Made by a program: the position numbers and the translations under genes. Source: Streptacidiphilus fuscans (GTDB lineage: Bacteria; Actinomycetota; Actinomycetes; Streptomycetales; Streptomycetaceae). Taken from it: a DNA stretch of 64,000 bases. The DNA lies in NCBI RefSeq assembly GCF_015690355.1, contig NZ_JADPRT010000004.1, positions 1 to 64,000 on the forward strand, read 5' to 3'. Shown piece after piece: positions 7,878 through 17,249 of this stretch (the first letter of the stretch is position 1; every line of letters begins with the position of its first letter). The notes under the pieces are model-generated. The model was given only the letters and a program-made list of their open reading frames with translations, ran no database searches and was not told the origin of the DNA.

Positions 7878-8852
7878 GTGACGGAAAGCGCTGCAAGCAT
7901 GGCCGGGAACGACCCGGCGATCGACGTGTCCGGCCTGGTCAAGACCTTCGGGCGGACCCGGGCCCTGGACGGTCTCGACCTGCGCGTCGAGCGGGGTGAG
8001 GTGCACGGGTTCCTCGGCCCCAACGGTGCCGGAAAGTCGACGACCATCCGGGTGCTGCTGGGCCTGATCCGGGCGGACGCGGGCACCGCCCGCCTGCTCG
8101 GCGGGGATCCGTGGCGCGAGTCGGTCGCGCTGCACCGCCGGATCGCCTACGTGCCCGGGGACGTGACCCTGTGGCGTGGGCTGAGCGGCGGCGAGGTGAT
8201 CGACCTGCTCGGGCGGCTGCGCGGCAACGGCGGCAGCACCGCCGAGCAGCGGGCCAAGCGGCGCGCCGAGCTGCTGGAGCGGTTCGAGCTGGACCCGACC
8301 AAGAAGGGCCAGACCTACTCCAAGGGCAACCGTCAGAAGGTCGCCCTGGTCGCGGCGTTCTGCTCGGACGCGGAGCTGCTGATCCTGGACGAGCCGACCT
8401 CCGGGCTGGACCCGCTGATGGAGGAGGTCTTCCGCTCCTGCGTCGCCGAGGAGCGCGAACGCGGTCGGACGGTGCTGCTGAGCAGCCACATCCTCTCCGA
8501 GGTCGAGGCGCTCTGCGACCGCGTCAGCATCATCCGCGCGGGCCGCACCGTCGAGACCGGAACGCTTTCCGAGCTGCGCCACCTGACGCGCACCTCCGTC
8601 ACCGCCGAACTCGCCGCGCGGCCGACCGGGCTGGACGCGCTGCCGGGCCTGCACGACGTGGAGTTGGACGACGGACCGTCCGGCGCCCGGCTGCACTGCC
8701 AGGTCGACACGGACCGGCTCGACGGCCTGCTCCGGGCGCTGACCGACGCCGGAGTGCGCTCCCTGACGAGCCGTCCGCCCACGCTGGAGGAGCTGTTCCT
8801 GCGTCACTACGAGTCCGCACCCGTGGCCGTCCCCGCCGGGGAGCAGGCATGA
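7878..8852 (+). CDS. ABC exporter, ATP-binding subunit
   Basis: A 324-residue ATPase. Walker A is GPNGAGKST at residues 47-55, Walker [15 protein letters not shown] near residue 170, and the H-loop His sits in [14 protein letters not shown]. The signature motif is degenerate ([11 protein letters not shown] instead of LSGGQ), as in TnrB2-like drug exporters. About 80 C-terminal residues form an extra domain. GTG 7878 follows the -10 box by six bases. Its stop overlaps the permease start (ATGA). Together they form a two-gene exporter, probably for a hydrophobic toxic compound, controlled by the divergent regulator. Confidence 0.9.
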   Translation: MTESAASMAGNDPAIDVSGLVKTFGRTRALDGLDLRVERGEVHGFLGPNGAGKSTTIRVLLGLIRADAGTARLLGGDPWRESVALHRRIAYVPGDVTLWRGLSGGEVIDLLGRLRGNGGSTAEQRAKRRAELLERFELDPTKKGQTYSKGNRQKVALVAAFCSDAELLILDEPTSGLDPLMEEVFRSCVAEERERGRTVLLSSHILSEVEALCDRVSIIRAGRTVETGTLSELRHLTRTSVTAELAARPTGLDALPGLHDVELDDGPSGARLHCQVDTDRLDGLLRALTDAGVRSLTSRPPTLEELFLRHYESAPVAVPAGEQA

Positions 8853-10477
8853 CCGCGCGCTGGGCAGTGGCTGGCGGCGGCAGCACCGCCGGGACCGGCG
8901 AACTGCTCCGCTTCGCGCTGCGCCGCGACCGGATCATGCTGCCCGTCTGGCTCTACGCCCTGGTCGGGTCGACCGGGGCCACCGCTGCCTCGATCGGCAA
9001 GCTCTACCCGACCACGGCGTCCCGCGTCTCCCTCGCGCAGAGCATCAACAGCAACGGCTCCCTGCGCGCGCTCTACGGGCCGGTCTACGACGCCACCAGC
9101 AACGGCGCGTTGACGGCCTGGCGGATGCTGCCCTACGGCGGATTGATGCTCGGGCTGCTCTGCGTCCTGCTGGTGGTCCGGCACACCCGGGCCGAGGAGG
9201 AGTCGGGTCGGCTGGAGCTGATCGGCGCGGGCGCGGTCGGACGCGGCGCGCCGCTGGCCGCCGGGCTCGGCACGGCCGTGATCGCCTCCGCGCTGGTCGG
9301 CGTGCTGACGGCCGCCGTCCTGGGCGCGACCGGGCAGCCGCTGGGCGGTTCGCTCGCCTTCGGCGGCGCGCTGTTCGGGTGCGGGGTCTGCTTCGCCGGG
9401 GTCGGGGCCGTGACCGCGCAGCTCAGCGGGACCAGCCGGGCCGCCAACGGGATCGGCGGCGCGGTGCTCGGGCTCGCCTTCCTGCTGCGCGCCTGCGGTG
9501 ACGCCGCCGGACCGACCGGGCCGGGCTGGCTGCTCTGGCTCTCCCCGCTCGGCTGGGCCGAACGCGTCCGGCCCTACACGGACGACGCCTGGTGGCTGGT
9601 GGCGCTGTTGGTCGTCGCCGGAGCGGTGCAGATTTCCATCGGCTACCTGCTCGCCGGTCGCCGCGACCTGGGCGCGGGACTGTTGCCGCAGCGTCCTGGA
9701 CCGGCGGTCGCCGAGCCGTCGCTGCGCGGGGCGGGCGGCCTGGCCTGGCGGCTCCAGCGAGGCGGACTGCTCGGCTGGGCGGTCGGGTTCGCGGTCGGCG
9801 GGTCGATGCTGGGCGGCATCACCGAGGGCGTCAAGCAGTTGATCTCCACCAGCTCCAACGTCGAGCAGATCATGGAGCGGATGGGCGGCACGTCCGGCAT
9901 GGTCGACGCCTACCTGGCGACGGCGATGAACCTGCTGGCCATGGTCGCCGCCGTCTACGCGGTCCAGACCGCGCTGCGGCTGCGCGGCGAGGAGACCTCG
10001 GGCCGCGCCGAACCGGTGCTGGCCACCGGCGTCAGCCGGCTCGGCTGGGCGGCGAGCCATCTGCTCTACCCGCTGCTCGGATCTGCCGTACTGCTGCTGG
10101 TCGGTGGCATCACCGCGGGCCTCGGCACGGGTGTGGTGCTCGGCGACGCGGCGGGCTGGACGGGCAAGTTGCTGGTCGCCGCGCTGGTCCAGCTCCCGGC
10201 GGTGTGGATCTTCGCGGCGGTGACGGTCGCGCTGTTCGGGCTGCTGCCGCAGTGGTCCACCGCGGCCTGGGGCGTGCTGGGCGTGCTGCTCTTCATCGCC
10301 TACCTCGGCCCGGCCGTGAACGCGGGTCAGTGGCTGCTCGACCTGAGCCCGTTCACCCACGTGCCCAAGCTGCCCGGCAGCGCGTTCCAGGCGCAGCCGC
10401 TGCTCTGGATGGTGCTGCTCTCCGTCGTGCTGGCGGGCTCCGGGCTCGCCGGATGGCGGCGACGCGACGTGGGATGA
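8849..10477 (+). CDS. ABC exporter, double-length permease subunit
   Basis: A 542-residue integral membrane protein with about twelve hydrophobic segments in two halves. Each half begins with an amphipathic interface region: [22 protein letters not shown] at residues 19-40, and [20 protein letters not shown] near residue 300. The second half also has [19 protein letters not shown], matching [19 protein letters not shown] of the first half. This internal duplication is typical of TnrB3/tetronasin-type exporters, in which one permease pairs with an ATPase dimer. The ATG overlaps the ATPase stop, showing translational coupling. The substrate is unknown. Confidence 0.88.
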   Translation: MTARWAVAGGGSTAGTGELLRFALRRDRIMLPVWLYALVGSTGATAASIGKLYPTTASRVSLAQSINSNGSLRALYGPVYDATSNGALTAWRMLPYGGLMLGLLCVLLVVRHTRAEEESGRLELIGAGAVGRGAPLAAGLGTAVIASALVGVLTAAVLGATGQPLGGSLAFGGALFGCGVCFAGVGAVTAQLSGTSRAANGIGGAVLGLAFLLRACGDAAGPTGPGWLLWLSPLGWAERVRPYTDDAWWLVALLVVAGAVQISIGYLLAGRRDLGAGLLPQRPGPAVAEPSLRGAGGLAWRLQRGGLLGWAVGFAVGGSMLGGITEGVKQLISTSSNVEQIMERMGGTSGMVDAYLATAMNLLAMVAAVYAVQTALRLRGEETSGRAEPVLATGVSRLGWAASHLLYPLLGSAVLLLVGGITAGLGTGVVLGDAAGWTGKLLVAALVQLPAVWIFAAVTVALFGLLPQWSTAAWGVLGVLLFIAYLGPAVNAGQWLLDLSPFTHVPKLPGSAFQAQPLLWMVLLSVVLAGSGLAGWRRRDVG

Positions 10478-10527
10478 GCCGGGCGAGGTCGGAGGAACCG
10501 GGCGAAAGGTGACATAGCCTCAGCCGG

Positions 10528-11475
10528 GTGATGCACATCCGGCTCATCGTCCCGTCGTCGCTGGAGTCCGAGGTCCGCGCGGTGCTCGACGAGGCCCTCG
10601 GGGTCACCCATCTGGTGGTGGTCCCGGGGGCCGCGCTGCGTCCGGCGGGGGCGCTGGTCGAGTGCGACGTGGCGCGCGAGTCGGCGGACGAGCTGGTGGC
10701 CGCGCTGCGCCGGATCGGCCTGCCGCACCACGGCGCGATCACCATGACCACCGACGAGTTCACCGCGTCCGACGCCGCCGACCGCGCGCTGGCCGAGGCC
10801 CCGGGCGAGGGCGCGGACGCGGTGGTCTGGGAGGCCGTCAGCGGCATCACGCAGGAGGAGTCGGTCTTCAGCGCCGTCTACGTCGCCTTCCTCAGCGTCG
10901 CCACCATGCTGGCGGCCTGCGGGGTGATGCTGGACAACGCGATCCTGATCGTCGGCGCGATGGTCGTCGGCCCCGAGTTCGGCCCGCTGGCCGGGCTCTG
11001 CGTCGCCCTGGTGCGGCGTCAACCACGGCAGGCCTGGCGGTCGTTGGTGACGCTGGTGATGGGCTTCGTGGTGGCGATGCTGCTGACCGTCCTGTTCAGC
11101 GCGGTGATGGACCAGCTGGGACTCTTCAGCGACACGCGCTTCGACGCGCCACGCCCGGCCACCTCGTTCATCTACCAGCCGGACTCGATGTCGGTGGTGG
11201 TCGCGATGCTGGCGGGCATCGCCGGGGTGCTGTCGCTGACGTCGGCCAAGTCGGCCACGTTGATCGGTGTCGCCATCTCCGTCACCACCGTCCCGGCGGC
11301 GGGCTACGCCGCGCTGGCCGTGACCTACCAGGACTACGCGCAGGCCTGGGGCTCGTTCGTCCAACTCGGCGTCAACCTGGCCGGGATCGCCGTCGCGGGC
11401 ACGCTGACGTTGCTGGTGCAGCGGCTGCTCTGGTCCCGGGTCCGCCGCCGGGAGCTCAAAGCCATGGGCGTCTGA
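10528..11475 (+). CDS. DUF389 membrane protein
   Basis: A 315-residue DUF389 protein. An N-terminal soluble alpha/beta domain (1-105) begins with IRLIVPSSLESEVRAVLDE. The membrane domain starts with SGITQEESVFSAVYVAFLSVA and the family signature DNAILIVGAMVVGPEFGPLAGL near residues 131-152, and has about six membrane segments. The biochemical function of the family is not established. TAGCCT at 10515-10520 lies seven bases before GTG 10528, suggesting a leaderless transcript; ATG is the next codon and an equally possible start. It stands alone between the exporter and an enoyl-CoA hydratase gene. Confidence 0.85.
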   Translation: MMHIRLIVPSSLESEVRAVLDEALGVTHLVVVPGAALRPAGALVECDVARESADELVAALRRIGLPHHGAITMTTDEFTASDAADRALAEAPGEGADAVVWEAVSGITQEESVFSAVYVAFLSVATMLAACGVMLDNAILIVGAMVVGPEFGPLAGLCVALVRRQPRQAWRSLVTLVMGFVVAMLLTVLFSAVMDQLGLFSDTRFDAPRPATSFIYQPDSMSVVVAMLAGIAGVLSLTSAKSATLIGVAISVTTVPAAGYAALAVTYQDYAQAWGSFVQLGVNLAGIAVAGTLTLLVQRLLWSRVRRRELKAMGV

Positions 11476-11579
11476 TCCGAGCGGGAGGCCCCGGCCGCCG
11501 CACGGGGGTTGACCTGGTGCATAGGCTGGGCATGCGCGCCACAGGGTGGTGGCGTCGACCTGCCGGAAGGGATCGCCCG

Positions 11580-12356
11580 ATGTCCGCCGAACAGCCGCTT
11601 GAGCCGCTGGTCCGCTACGCCGTCGACCGAGGCGTCGCCACGCTGACCCTCGACTCGCCCGCCAACCGCAACGCCCTCTCCTCCCGTCTGGTGGCGGAGT
11701 TGGAGCAGGGTCTGCTGGACGCGGGCAAGGACCCGGCGGTCCGCGCGATCGTGCTCACCCACACCGGCGGCACCTTCTGTGCCGGTGCGGACCTGTCCGA
11801 GGCCACCGGCGGCGACCCGACCGCCAACCCGCGCCGCCTGGTGACCGCGATGCGGTCGCTGGTGGAGTCGCCCAAGCCGGTCGTCGCGCTGGTCGACGGA
11901 CACGTCCGGGCGGGCGGCCTGGGGCTGCTGGGCGCCTGTGACATCGTGCTGGCCGGACCGAAGTCCACCTTCGCCTTCACCGAGGTCAGGCTCGGGCTCG
12001 CCCCGGCCGTCATCTCGCTGCCGCTGCTGCCGCGCCTGGACCCGCGCGGCGCGTCCCGCTGGTACCTGACCGGTTCGGTCTTCGACTCCGCCGAGGCCCA
12101 GCGGATCGGCCTGATCACCGAGGCCGCCGCGGACCCGGCCGAGGCGCTGACCGAGATCCTGGACGCCTTCCGCAAGGCCAGCCCGCAGGGCCTGGCCGAG
12201 ACCAAGCGCCTGGTCACCGCCGAGGTGCTGCGCACGTTCGAGCGCGACGGCGAGTCGATGGTCGCGCAGTCGGCGCTGCTCTTCGGCTCCGAGGAGGCCC
12301 GCGAGGGCATGCTCTCCTTCCTGGAGCGCCGTCCGCCCGCGTGGGCGGCCGAGTGA
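11580..12356 (+). CDS. Enoyl-CoA hydratase/isomerase family protein
   Basis: A 258-residue crotonase-fold protein, acting on CoA thioesters in fatty-acid or branched-chain catabolism. The oxyanion-hole segments are HTGGTFCAGADLSEA (about residues 61-75) and ALVDGHVRAGGLGLLGACDIV (about 102-122). In FAFTEVRLGLAPAVIS a Glu stands where one hydratase catalytic Glu lies. The other usual acidic position is not obvious, so exact chemistry is uncertain. ATG 11580 has GGAAGGG (11565-11571) as a good ribosome site. An in-frame ATG at 11532 would add 16 unusual residues and lies too close to a TAGGCT box (11522-11527). Confidence 0.87.
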   Translation: MSAEQPLEPLVRYAVDRGVATLTLDSPANRNALSSRLVAELEQGLLDAGKDPAVRAIVLTHTGGTFCAGADLSEATGGDPTANPRRLVTAMRSLVESPKPVVALVDGHVRAGGLGLLGACDIVLAGPKSTFAFTEVRLGLAPAVISLPLLPRLDPRGASRWYLTGSVFDSAEAQRIGLITEAAADPAEALTEILDAFRKASPQGLAETKRLVTAEVLRTFERDGESMVAQSALLFGSEEAREGMLSFLERRPPAWAAE

Positions 12357-12360
12357 GGCG

Positions 12361-12420
12361 CCACGACGGGACACGACTGGCCTCGACAGGACACGACTGG
12401 TCATGACAGGACGCGAGAGG
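12361..12420. repeat. Three-copy 20-bp degenerate tandem repeat
   Basis: Three consecutive 20-base units begin at 12361, 12381 and 12401. Units 1 and 2 share GACACGACTGG-type ends (ACACGACTGG at 12371-12380 and 12391-12400), and units 2 and 3 share the GACAGGAC core. The array starts four bases after the hydratase stop and is not translated in any plausible gene. Confidence 0.7.
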
Positions 12421-12483
12421 TCCTGGGGACGAGTGACGCAGGCCATGTGACTCCGGCGGTTACCCACCGGTTAACGTAGGCCC

Positions 12484-13326
12484 ATGCCGTTCGCCGAGAA
12501 GATACGCCGCGCCGCCCGGGAGCGGGCGCGCCGCGCCGCGTCGCAGCTGGTCCACCGGGGGTGGGGCTTCGTACGCGAGGCGGGCGCGATCAGCGCCGAG
12601 CGGCCCGGCCCGCTGCGGTTCGCCGAGCTCGGGGCGTTCACCAAGCTCGCCTTCCCGCAGGGGACGATCTTCAACGAGCAGGCGATCGCGGTCGGTTGCT
12701 ACTGCATCATCGGCGAACGGGTCTCCGTCTCGGCGGGTTTCGCGCCCGGCCTGCAGTTGGGTCCGGAACCGATCGTGCGGATCGGCGACGGCTGCGTGAT
12801 CGGCCGGGACAGCAACATCGTCGGCCACCAGTCCATCGTGATCGAGGACAACGTGTGGACCGGGCCGAGCGTCTACATCAGCGACCAGAACCACTCCTAC
12901 GACGACCCGGCGCTGCCCATCGGCAAGCAGTGGCCGCGCAACGAGCCGGTCCGGATCGGCGCGGGCAGCTGGATCGGCACGGGTGCGGTGATCCTCCCCG
13001 GCGCCGACATCGGCCGCAACGTCGTGGTCGCGGCCAACTCCGTGGTGCGCGGCACGGTGCCTGACCACAGCGTGGTGGCGGGCGCGCCCGCCAAGCCCGT
13101 CCGGCGGTGGACCGAGGCGGAGGGCTGGCAGCCGCCGATCCGTACCGCGCCGCCGCGCGCGATCCCCGAGGGCATCACGCACGAGCAGCTGGTCGCCCTG
13201 ATCGGCTGGGATCTGCGGCTCCCGACCGAGTCCGGCGAGTCTGCCGGGTCCGTCGGGCCCGTCGACGGGCGGGACGCGGTCGAGGCCGACGGCCCCAGGG
13301 ACGCCGACCCGGACCCGGTTTCCTAG
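12484..13326 (+). CDS. Hexapeptide-repeat acyltransferase (left-handed beta-helix)
   Basis: A 280-residue acyltransferase of the LbH/maltose-galactoside acetyltransferase-like class. Imperfect hexapeptide repeats run from about residue 65 to 205: IRIGDGCVIGRDSNIVGHQ, IVIEDNVWTGPSVYIS, then VRIGAGSWIGTGAVILPGADIGRN and VVVAANSVVRGTVPDHSVVAGAPAKPVRRW. The likely catalytic His is in DQNHSYDDP. The last 30 residues are acidic and low complexity. Such enzymes O-acetylate sugars or cell-wall and capsule precursors; the acceptor is unknown. TAACGT (12472-12477) lies six bases before ATG, suggesting a leaderless transcript. No sugar-biosynthesis genes are near. Confidence 0.83.
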   Translation: MPFAEKIRRAARERARRAASQLVHRGWGFVREAGAISAERPGPLRFAELGAFTKLAFPQGTIFNEQAIAVGCYCIIGERVSVSAGFAPGLQLGPEPIVRIGDGCVIGRDSNIVGHQSIVIEDNVWTGPSVYISDQNHSYDDPALPIGKQWPRNEPVRIGAGSWIGTGAVILPGADIGRNVVVAANSVVRGTVPDHSVVAGAPAKPVRRWTEAEGWQPPIRTAPPRAIPEGITHEQLVALIGWDLRLPTESGESAGSVGPVDGRDAVEADGPRDADPDPVS

Positions 13327-13474
13327 CCTCGGCAGCCCTCCATGCCGGGGGCGCGGTCACGCTCCGAAAGCGCTGGTCACGCACCGTCGCGCGACCTGCG
13401 CCGTGCGCGTGGCGATGGCACAGTGGAACGGATTCGTATGAGTCCCGCCTTTCGAGGATTCGAGGAGGCACCCC

Positions 13475-14326
13475 ATGCGTATCCAGCCCACGCGCACCCA
13501 GCCCGGACGAATCCCCTCCAGCCGCAGCCGGCCCACGCGGGTCCGGATCTGCGGCCTCGCGCTCGCCGTCTCGACGGTCGTCGCCGCGCTCGCCGGGTGC
13601 TCGGCCTCCTCACAGGGCGCGCTCGGCCTCGGCGACGCCGCCGCCGCGGCCACCCCCAGCCCCTCCCAGTCCCTGCCCGGCGCGGACTCGTTGCAGGCGG
13701 CGCTGCTGAGCCCCGACGACCTCGGGGCGAACTTCTCCGTCGAGCCCAGCGGCTCCTCGTCGCCGAGCCTCCCCACGGGCAAGGGCTCCGGCTCGGGCAA
13801 GAGCGCCACGGGCTGCGAACAGCTCAGCGACCTGATCAACGGCTCACCGCAGAACGGGACTCCCGCGCCGAGCTCCAGCCCGCCGGGCGCGAACCGGGGC
13901 GCGAACCAAGGCGGCGAGGCCCAGGTGCTGCTGAACGGCGGCCAGGTCGGCCCGTTCGTCGGCGAGTTCCTCACGGCGCGGCCCCAGAGCGTGCTCGACA
14001 CGACGTATCCGCAGGTCAAGAACGCGCTCGCGTCCTGCAAGAACCTCAACCTGTCCACCGGCGGCACCACGGTCGACTTCAGGCTCTCGCCGGTCGACTT
14101 CGGCAGCCCGGGCTCGGTCGCGCGGCGGATGGACGGGACGGTCCAAGGCGTCACCGTCAACGGCTACTTCGTGGTGGACCGGCTCGACTCGAACGTCGCA
14201 ATGATCTACCTCTACATCCAGGTCAGCAACACCTCGTCCGAGTCCGCCTACGCGTACTACCAGATCGCCGTCTCCAAGGCACAGGACGTGCTCGGCATCT
14301 CGACCTCGGCGGCCGCGTCAGTCTGA
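13475..14326 (+). CDS. Predicted secreted lipoprotein
   Basis: A 283-residue protein with a long basic N-region (first 26 residues), a hydrophobic stretch LALAVSTVVAALAG and a lipobox ALAGC, so Cys42 is the likely lipidated residue. Ser/Gly/Pro-rich linkers (about 60-70, 80-115 and 130-150) flank a small folded C-terminal domain (about 160-280) with two Cys (GCEQL and ASCKNL). This could be a PknH-sensor-like extracellular domain, but the match is too weak to assert. GGAGG nine bases before ATG 13475 sets the start. It overlaps the convergent 86-residue gene by nine bases at its 3' end. Confidence 0.75.
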   Translation: MRIQPTRTQPGRIPSSRSRPTRVRICGLALAVSTVVAALAGCSASSQGALGLGDAAAAATPSPSQSLPGADSLQAALLSPDDLGANFSVEPSGSSSPSLPTGKGSGSGKSATGCEQLSDLINGSPQNGTPAPSSSPPGANRGANQGGEAQVLLNGGQVGPFVGEFLTARPQSVLDTTYPQVKNALASCKNLNLSTGGTTVDFRLSPVDFGSPGSVARRMDGTVQGVTVNGYFVVDRLDSNVAMIYLYIQVSNTSSESAYAYYQIAVSKAQDVLGISTSAAASV

Positions 14327-14578
14327 GAGGTCAGGCACGAACCGGCTCAGCCGGTAGGTGGTCTGCGCCTCCGTCAGTCGCGTGCACGGCGAGTCGATCC
14401 GCATCCGGGAGGGCTCGACTCCCTCCTCCGCCCAGAGCCGGCGCACCTCCGCTCGCAGCTCCGCCTTGTCCAGGGTCGTCAGCACCAGTTCCCAGTGCCC
14501 CGTGCCGGGTGCCGTGAGAGCAACGGACCGACGTATCTCCGCCTCACGTTGCCGCTTCCGCTTCTGTTGCCCGGGCAC
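14318..14578 (-). CDS. Small basic hypothetical protein
   Basis: An 86-residue protein starting with GTG (14578). It begins with the highly basic PGQQKRKRQREAEIRR and contains GTGHWELVLTTLDKAELRAEVRRL followed by RMRIDSPCTRLTEAQTTYRLSRFVPDL. I do not recognise the family. Coding is supported by codon bias and by its position, convergent with the lipoprotein gene and 73 bases after the start end of the MFS gene's 3' side. No strong ribosome site is visible. Confidence 0.55.
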   Translation of the reverse strand: MPGQQKRKRQREAEIRRSVALTAPGTGHWELVLTTLDKAELRAEVRRLWAEEGVEPSRMRIDSPCTRLTEAQTTYRLSRFVPDLSD

Positions 14579-14651
14579 CGCCCCAGCATCGCCGCACGAC
14601 GGTTGCCCGGCAAGGCATTTGGTCGGGCGGGGTGCCCGGGTGGGCCGCAGG

Positions 14652-15863
14652 TCAGGACGCGGTCTTCCGCCGCACCGCCAGGGACGCCACGCCAGAGAGG
14701 GCGACCAGCAGGGCGACCGAGAGCAGTGCCACCGGAAGCCCCAACCCCTGCGCCAGGAACCCGATGACGGGCGGTCCGGCGACCATGCCGCCGTAGCCGA
14801 GCATCGACGCGGTGGCCACGCCGCGCGGTCCGCGCAGGGCGCCCGCGCGGTCGATGGCCAGCGGGAAGATGTTGGACAACCCCAGCCCCACCAGCAGGAA
14901 TCCGGCCAGCGCCAGCGGCAGCGTCGGGCTCAGCGCGGCCGCGGTCATCCCGACGGTGGCGAGCGCCGCGCCGCCGACCAGCAGCCGGATCGGTCCGAAC
15001 CGCTCGACCAGGCGGGTGCCGCTGAGGCGGCCGATGGTCATCGTGGCCGAGTAGAGCGCGAATCCGGCGGCGGCGACGCCGGAAGTCGCGTGCAGGTCCT
15101 GGCGCAGGTGCAGCGCGCCCCAGTCGGCCATGGCGCCCTCGCCGTAGGCGTCGCAGAGCGCGACCACGCCGAGCAGCACGACCAGCAGCGCCACGCCCGG
15201 CGCGACAGCGGCGCTCGCCGTGCCCGACCGCTCGGTGTGACCGTCGCCGGATCGGTCGGCGTGCGGGACCGGGTGGCGCAGCAACGGGACCGCGGCCCAC
15301 GCCGTGGCCGCCAAGCCGCCGACCGCGAGCAGGCCCAGGTACTGAGTGGCCGTCATGACCGAGGTCAACAGCCCGCCGACGGTCGCGCCGACCAACCCGC
15401 CCAGGCTGTAGGCGGCGTGGAACGCGGGCATCACGGGTCGCCGTGCGGCGGCCACGAAGTCCACGGCCGCGCTGTTGATCCCGACGTTCATCGCGCCGTA
15501 CCCGGCGCCAAAGACCAGCAGCACGAGCCCCAGCGCCAGCACGGAGTGCGTCAACGGCGGCAGTACGACGGCCACGCAGAGCAGCACGGACGCAGCCACC
15601 GTCATCGCGTGGTTGCCGAAGCGGACGCAGAGGCGTCCGATCGGCCCCATGACGGCGACGGCGCCGGCCGACACGCAGAGCAGTGCCAGGCCCAGCAGCC
15701 CGGGGGAGGCGTGGACCTGGGCCTTGATCTCGGGGATGCGCACGACCCAGCCGGCGAAGAGGAAGCCGTCCAGGGCGAAGAAGCCGGTCAGCGCCGTACG
15801 GGCGGCGGGCCAGCGGGAGGCCGGGGGTATAGGAGGGAGAGAAGCCGACTCTATTTTGTTCAT
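14652..15863 (-). CDS. MFS permease
   Basis: A 403-residue, twelve-segment major facilitator with two six-helix halves joined by a charged loop (PHADRSGDGHTERSG, about residues 195-210). The first half has the loop signature IGRLCVRFGNH between helices 2 and 3; the second has SGTRLVERFGPIRLLVGG. It resembles sugar-type or drug MFS proteins of the FucP/Bsc6-like group; the substrate is unknown. ATG 15863 (MNKIESASLPP) is chosen; the open frame upstream overlaps the ROK gene. The gene is divergent from the ROK regulator and shares its promoter region, which suggests control of a sugar-related transporter by that regulator. Confidence 0.85.
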   Translation of the reverse strand: MNKIESASLPPIPPASRWPAARTALTGFFALDGFLFAGWVVRIPEIKAQVHASPGLLGLALLCVSAGAVAVMGPIGRLCVRFGNHAMTVAASVLLCVAVVLPPLTHSVLALGLVLLVFGAGYGAMNVGINSAAVDFVAAARRPVMPAFHAAYSLGGLVGATVGGLLTSVMTATQYLGLLAVGGLAATAWAAVPLLRHPVPHADRSGDGHTERSGTASAAVAPGVALLVVLLGVVALCDAYGEGAMADWGALHLRQDLHATSGVAAAGFALYSATMTIGRLSGTRLVERFGPIRLLVGGAALATVGMTAAALSPTLPLALAGFLLVGLGLSNIFPLAIDRAGALRGPRGVATASMLGYGGMVAGPPVIGFLAQGLGLPVALLSVALLVALSGVASLAVRRKTAS

Positions 15864-15885
15864 CAGCGGCACAAATTCATAATAG
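15856..15885. promoter_or_regulatory. Overlapping divergent promoters of MFS and ROK genes
   Basis: For the ROK gene, TTGTTC (15856-15861) and CATAAT (15878-15883) are 16 bases apart, with GTG at 15890. AGGAGG at 15884-15889 touches the start codon directly, too close to act as a normal ribosome site, so leaderless initiation is more likely. On the other strand TATTAT (15885-15880) is a -10 candidate for the MFS gene. The segment is distinctly AT-rich for this genome. Confidence 0.5.
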
Positions 15886-15889
15886 GAGG

Positions 15890-17092
15890 GTGACGCAGAC
15901 GCAGACAAGCCTGGAGCGCGGCCGGGCCGTGCTCGGTCCCGCGCTGACCCTGATCCACACCGGCGGCGCACCCACCAGATCCGTGCTGACCGGAGCGCTC
16001 GGCGTCACCCGGACCACGGTGGGAGCGATCACCGCCGAGTTGGAGGCGCTGCGCCTGATCACGGTCGACGCCCGCCCGGCGGGCGGTGCGCGCGGCCGTC
16101 CCTCGCACCGGCTGGACGTCGACCCGCAGGGCCCCGTCGTCCTCGCCGCCCAACTGCACACCGACGGCTTCACCCTCGCCCTCGCTGGTCTGGGCGGCCG
16201 GATCGGGCAGCCGCTGGACCTGCCGCTCCGCGCGAACGACGACCCGCGCGGAACGCTGCGCACCATGGCGGAAGAGGCCGCCCGGCTGATCGCCGCCAGC
16301 CCCCGCCGCTGCGTCGGCGCGGGCCTGGCCGCGCCGACCCCCGTCACCGAGCCCGACCGGCTCGCCGTCATCTCCGCCTGCCTGGGCTGGCCCACCGGCA
16401 CGCCGATCGGCGCGCTCTGGGAGGAGGAGCTCCGCGCCGCCGGGATCGAGCTGCCGCCCGGCGTCGTCCCGGCCGTCGCCAACGACGCCAACCTGGCCGC
16501 CCTGGCCGAGCACCGCCACGGCGCGGGCCGCGACGCGCGCCACCTGCTCTACGTCACCTCCGGCCACCAGGGCGTCGGCGGCGCGCTGGTCGTCGACGGC
16601 CGCCTGCACACCGGCAGCGCCGGACTCGCCCTGGAGATCGGACAGTTGACGGTCGACCCGGACGGACTGCTGTGCCGCTGCGGCCGACGCGGCTGTCTGG
16701 ACGTCGAGGCGGGCCCGCCCGCGCTGCTCGCCGCCTACGGGCTGCCGGCGGCCGCGCCGCTCACCGAGGTCGACGCGATCCTGACCGGCTCCCGCGCGGG
16801 CGACCGGGCCGCGCGCGAGGCCGTCGAGCACGTCGCGGTGCGGCTCGGACGCGGTATCGCGGCGGTCGTGGACGTGCTCAACCCCGACCGGGTCGTCCTC
16901 GGCGCCTTCCACAGCGCGCTGTTGGCCGGTGCGCCGGAGCTGCTCCCGGCGACCGTCGCGGCCCGCGCGCACTGGGGCGCCTACGGGCCGGTCCCGCTCA
17001 GCCCCGCCGAACTGCCCCGCCCGGAGCTGGCCGGAGCCGCCGAACTGGCGTGGGAGCCGGTGCTCGCCGACCCGCAGCTGGTCGCGGGGTGA
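15890..17092 (+). CDS. ROK-family transcriptional regulator
   Basis: A 400-residue ROK protein with an N-terminal winged helix (residues 18-60, GAPTRSVLTGALGVTRTTVG) followed by the ROK fold: CVGAGLAAPTPV, VPAVANDANLAALAEHRHGAG, GVGGALVVDGRLHTGSAG, and the Cys cluster CRCGRRGC at residues 262-269. The motif that usually reads GEIGH reads LEIGQ here, so the zinc-ligand His is Gln252, and the usual Glu after the cluster is Asp. There is no DxGxT phosphate motif, so sugar-kinase activity is unlikely. It probably represses the divergent MFS gene or itself in response to a sugar. Confidence 0.88.
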   Translation: MTQTQTSLERGRAVLGPALTLIHTGGAPTRSVLTGALGVTRTTVGAITAELEALRLITVDARPAGGARGRPSHRLDVDPQGPVVLAAQLHTDGFTLALAGLGGRIGQPLDLPLRANDDPRGTLRTMAEEAARLIAASPRRCVGAGLAAPTPVTEPDRLAVISACLGWPTGTPIGALWEEELRAAGIELPPGVVPAVANDANLAALAEHRHGAGRDARHLLYVTSGHQGVGGALVVDGRLHTGSAGLALEIGQLTVDPDGLLCRCGRRGCLDVEAGPPALLAAYGLPAAAPLTEVDAILTGSRAGDRAAREAVEHVAVRLGRGIAAVVDVLNPDRVVLGAFHSALLAGAPELLPATVAARAHWGAYGPVPLSPAELPRPELAGAAELAWEPVLADPQLVAG

Positions 17093-17249
17093 AGCCGCGA
17101 GGATGACCCCGGTCCCCTCCCGCGTACTCCCTGGGTAGCAGCACAACTGCCCGCCGCCGTACGACGCCTCGCGGCGCTCCGCGGAGGAGTCTCGTCAGTA
17201 GATCGGCAGTGCCAGTCCGCCTGTCGACGACGAGTCCGAGGAGCGCGTG

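Noticed and set aside
7878-10477. Antibiotic biosynthesis cluster around the exporter
   Set aside because: Only a regulator, ATPase and permease are present; there is no synthase, tailoring or resistance gene next to them.
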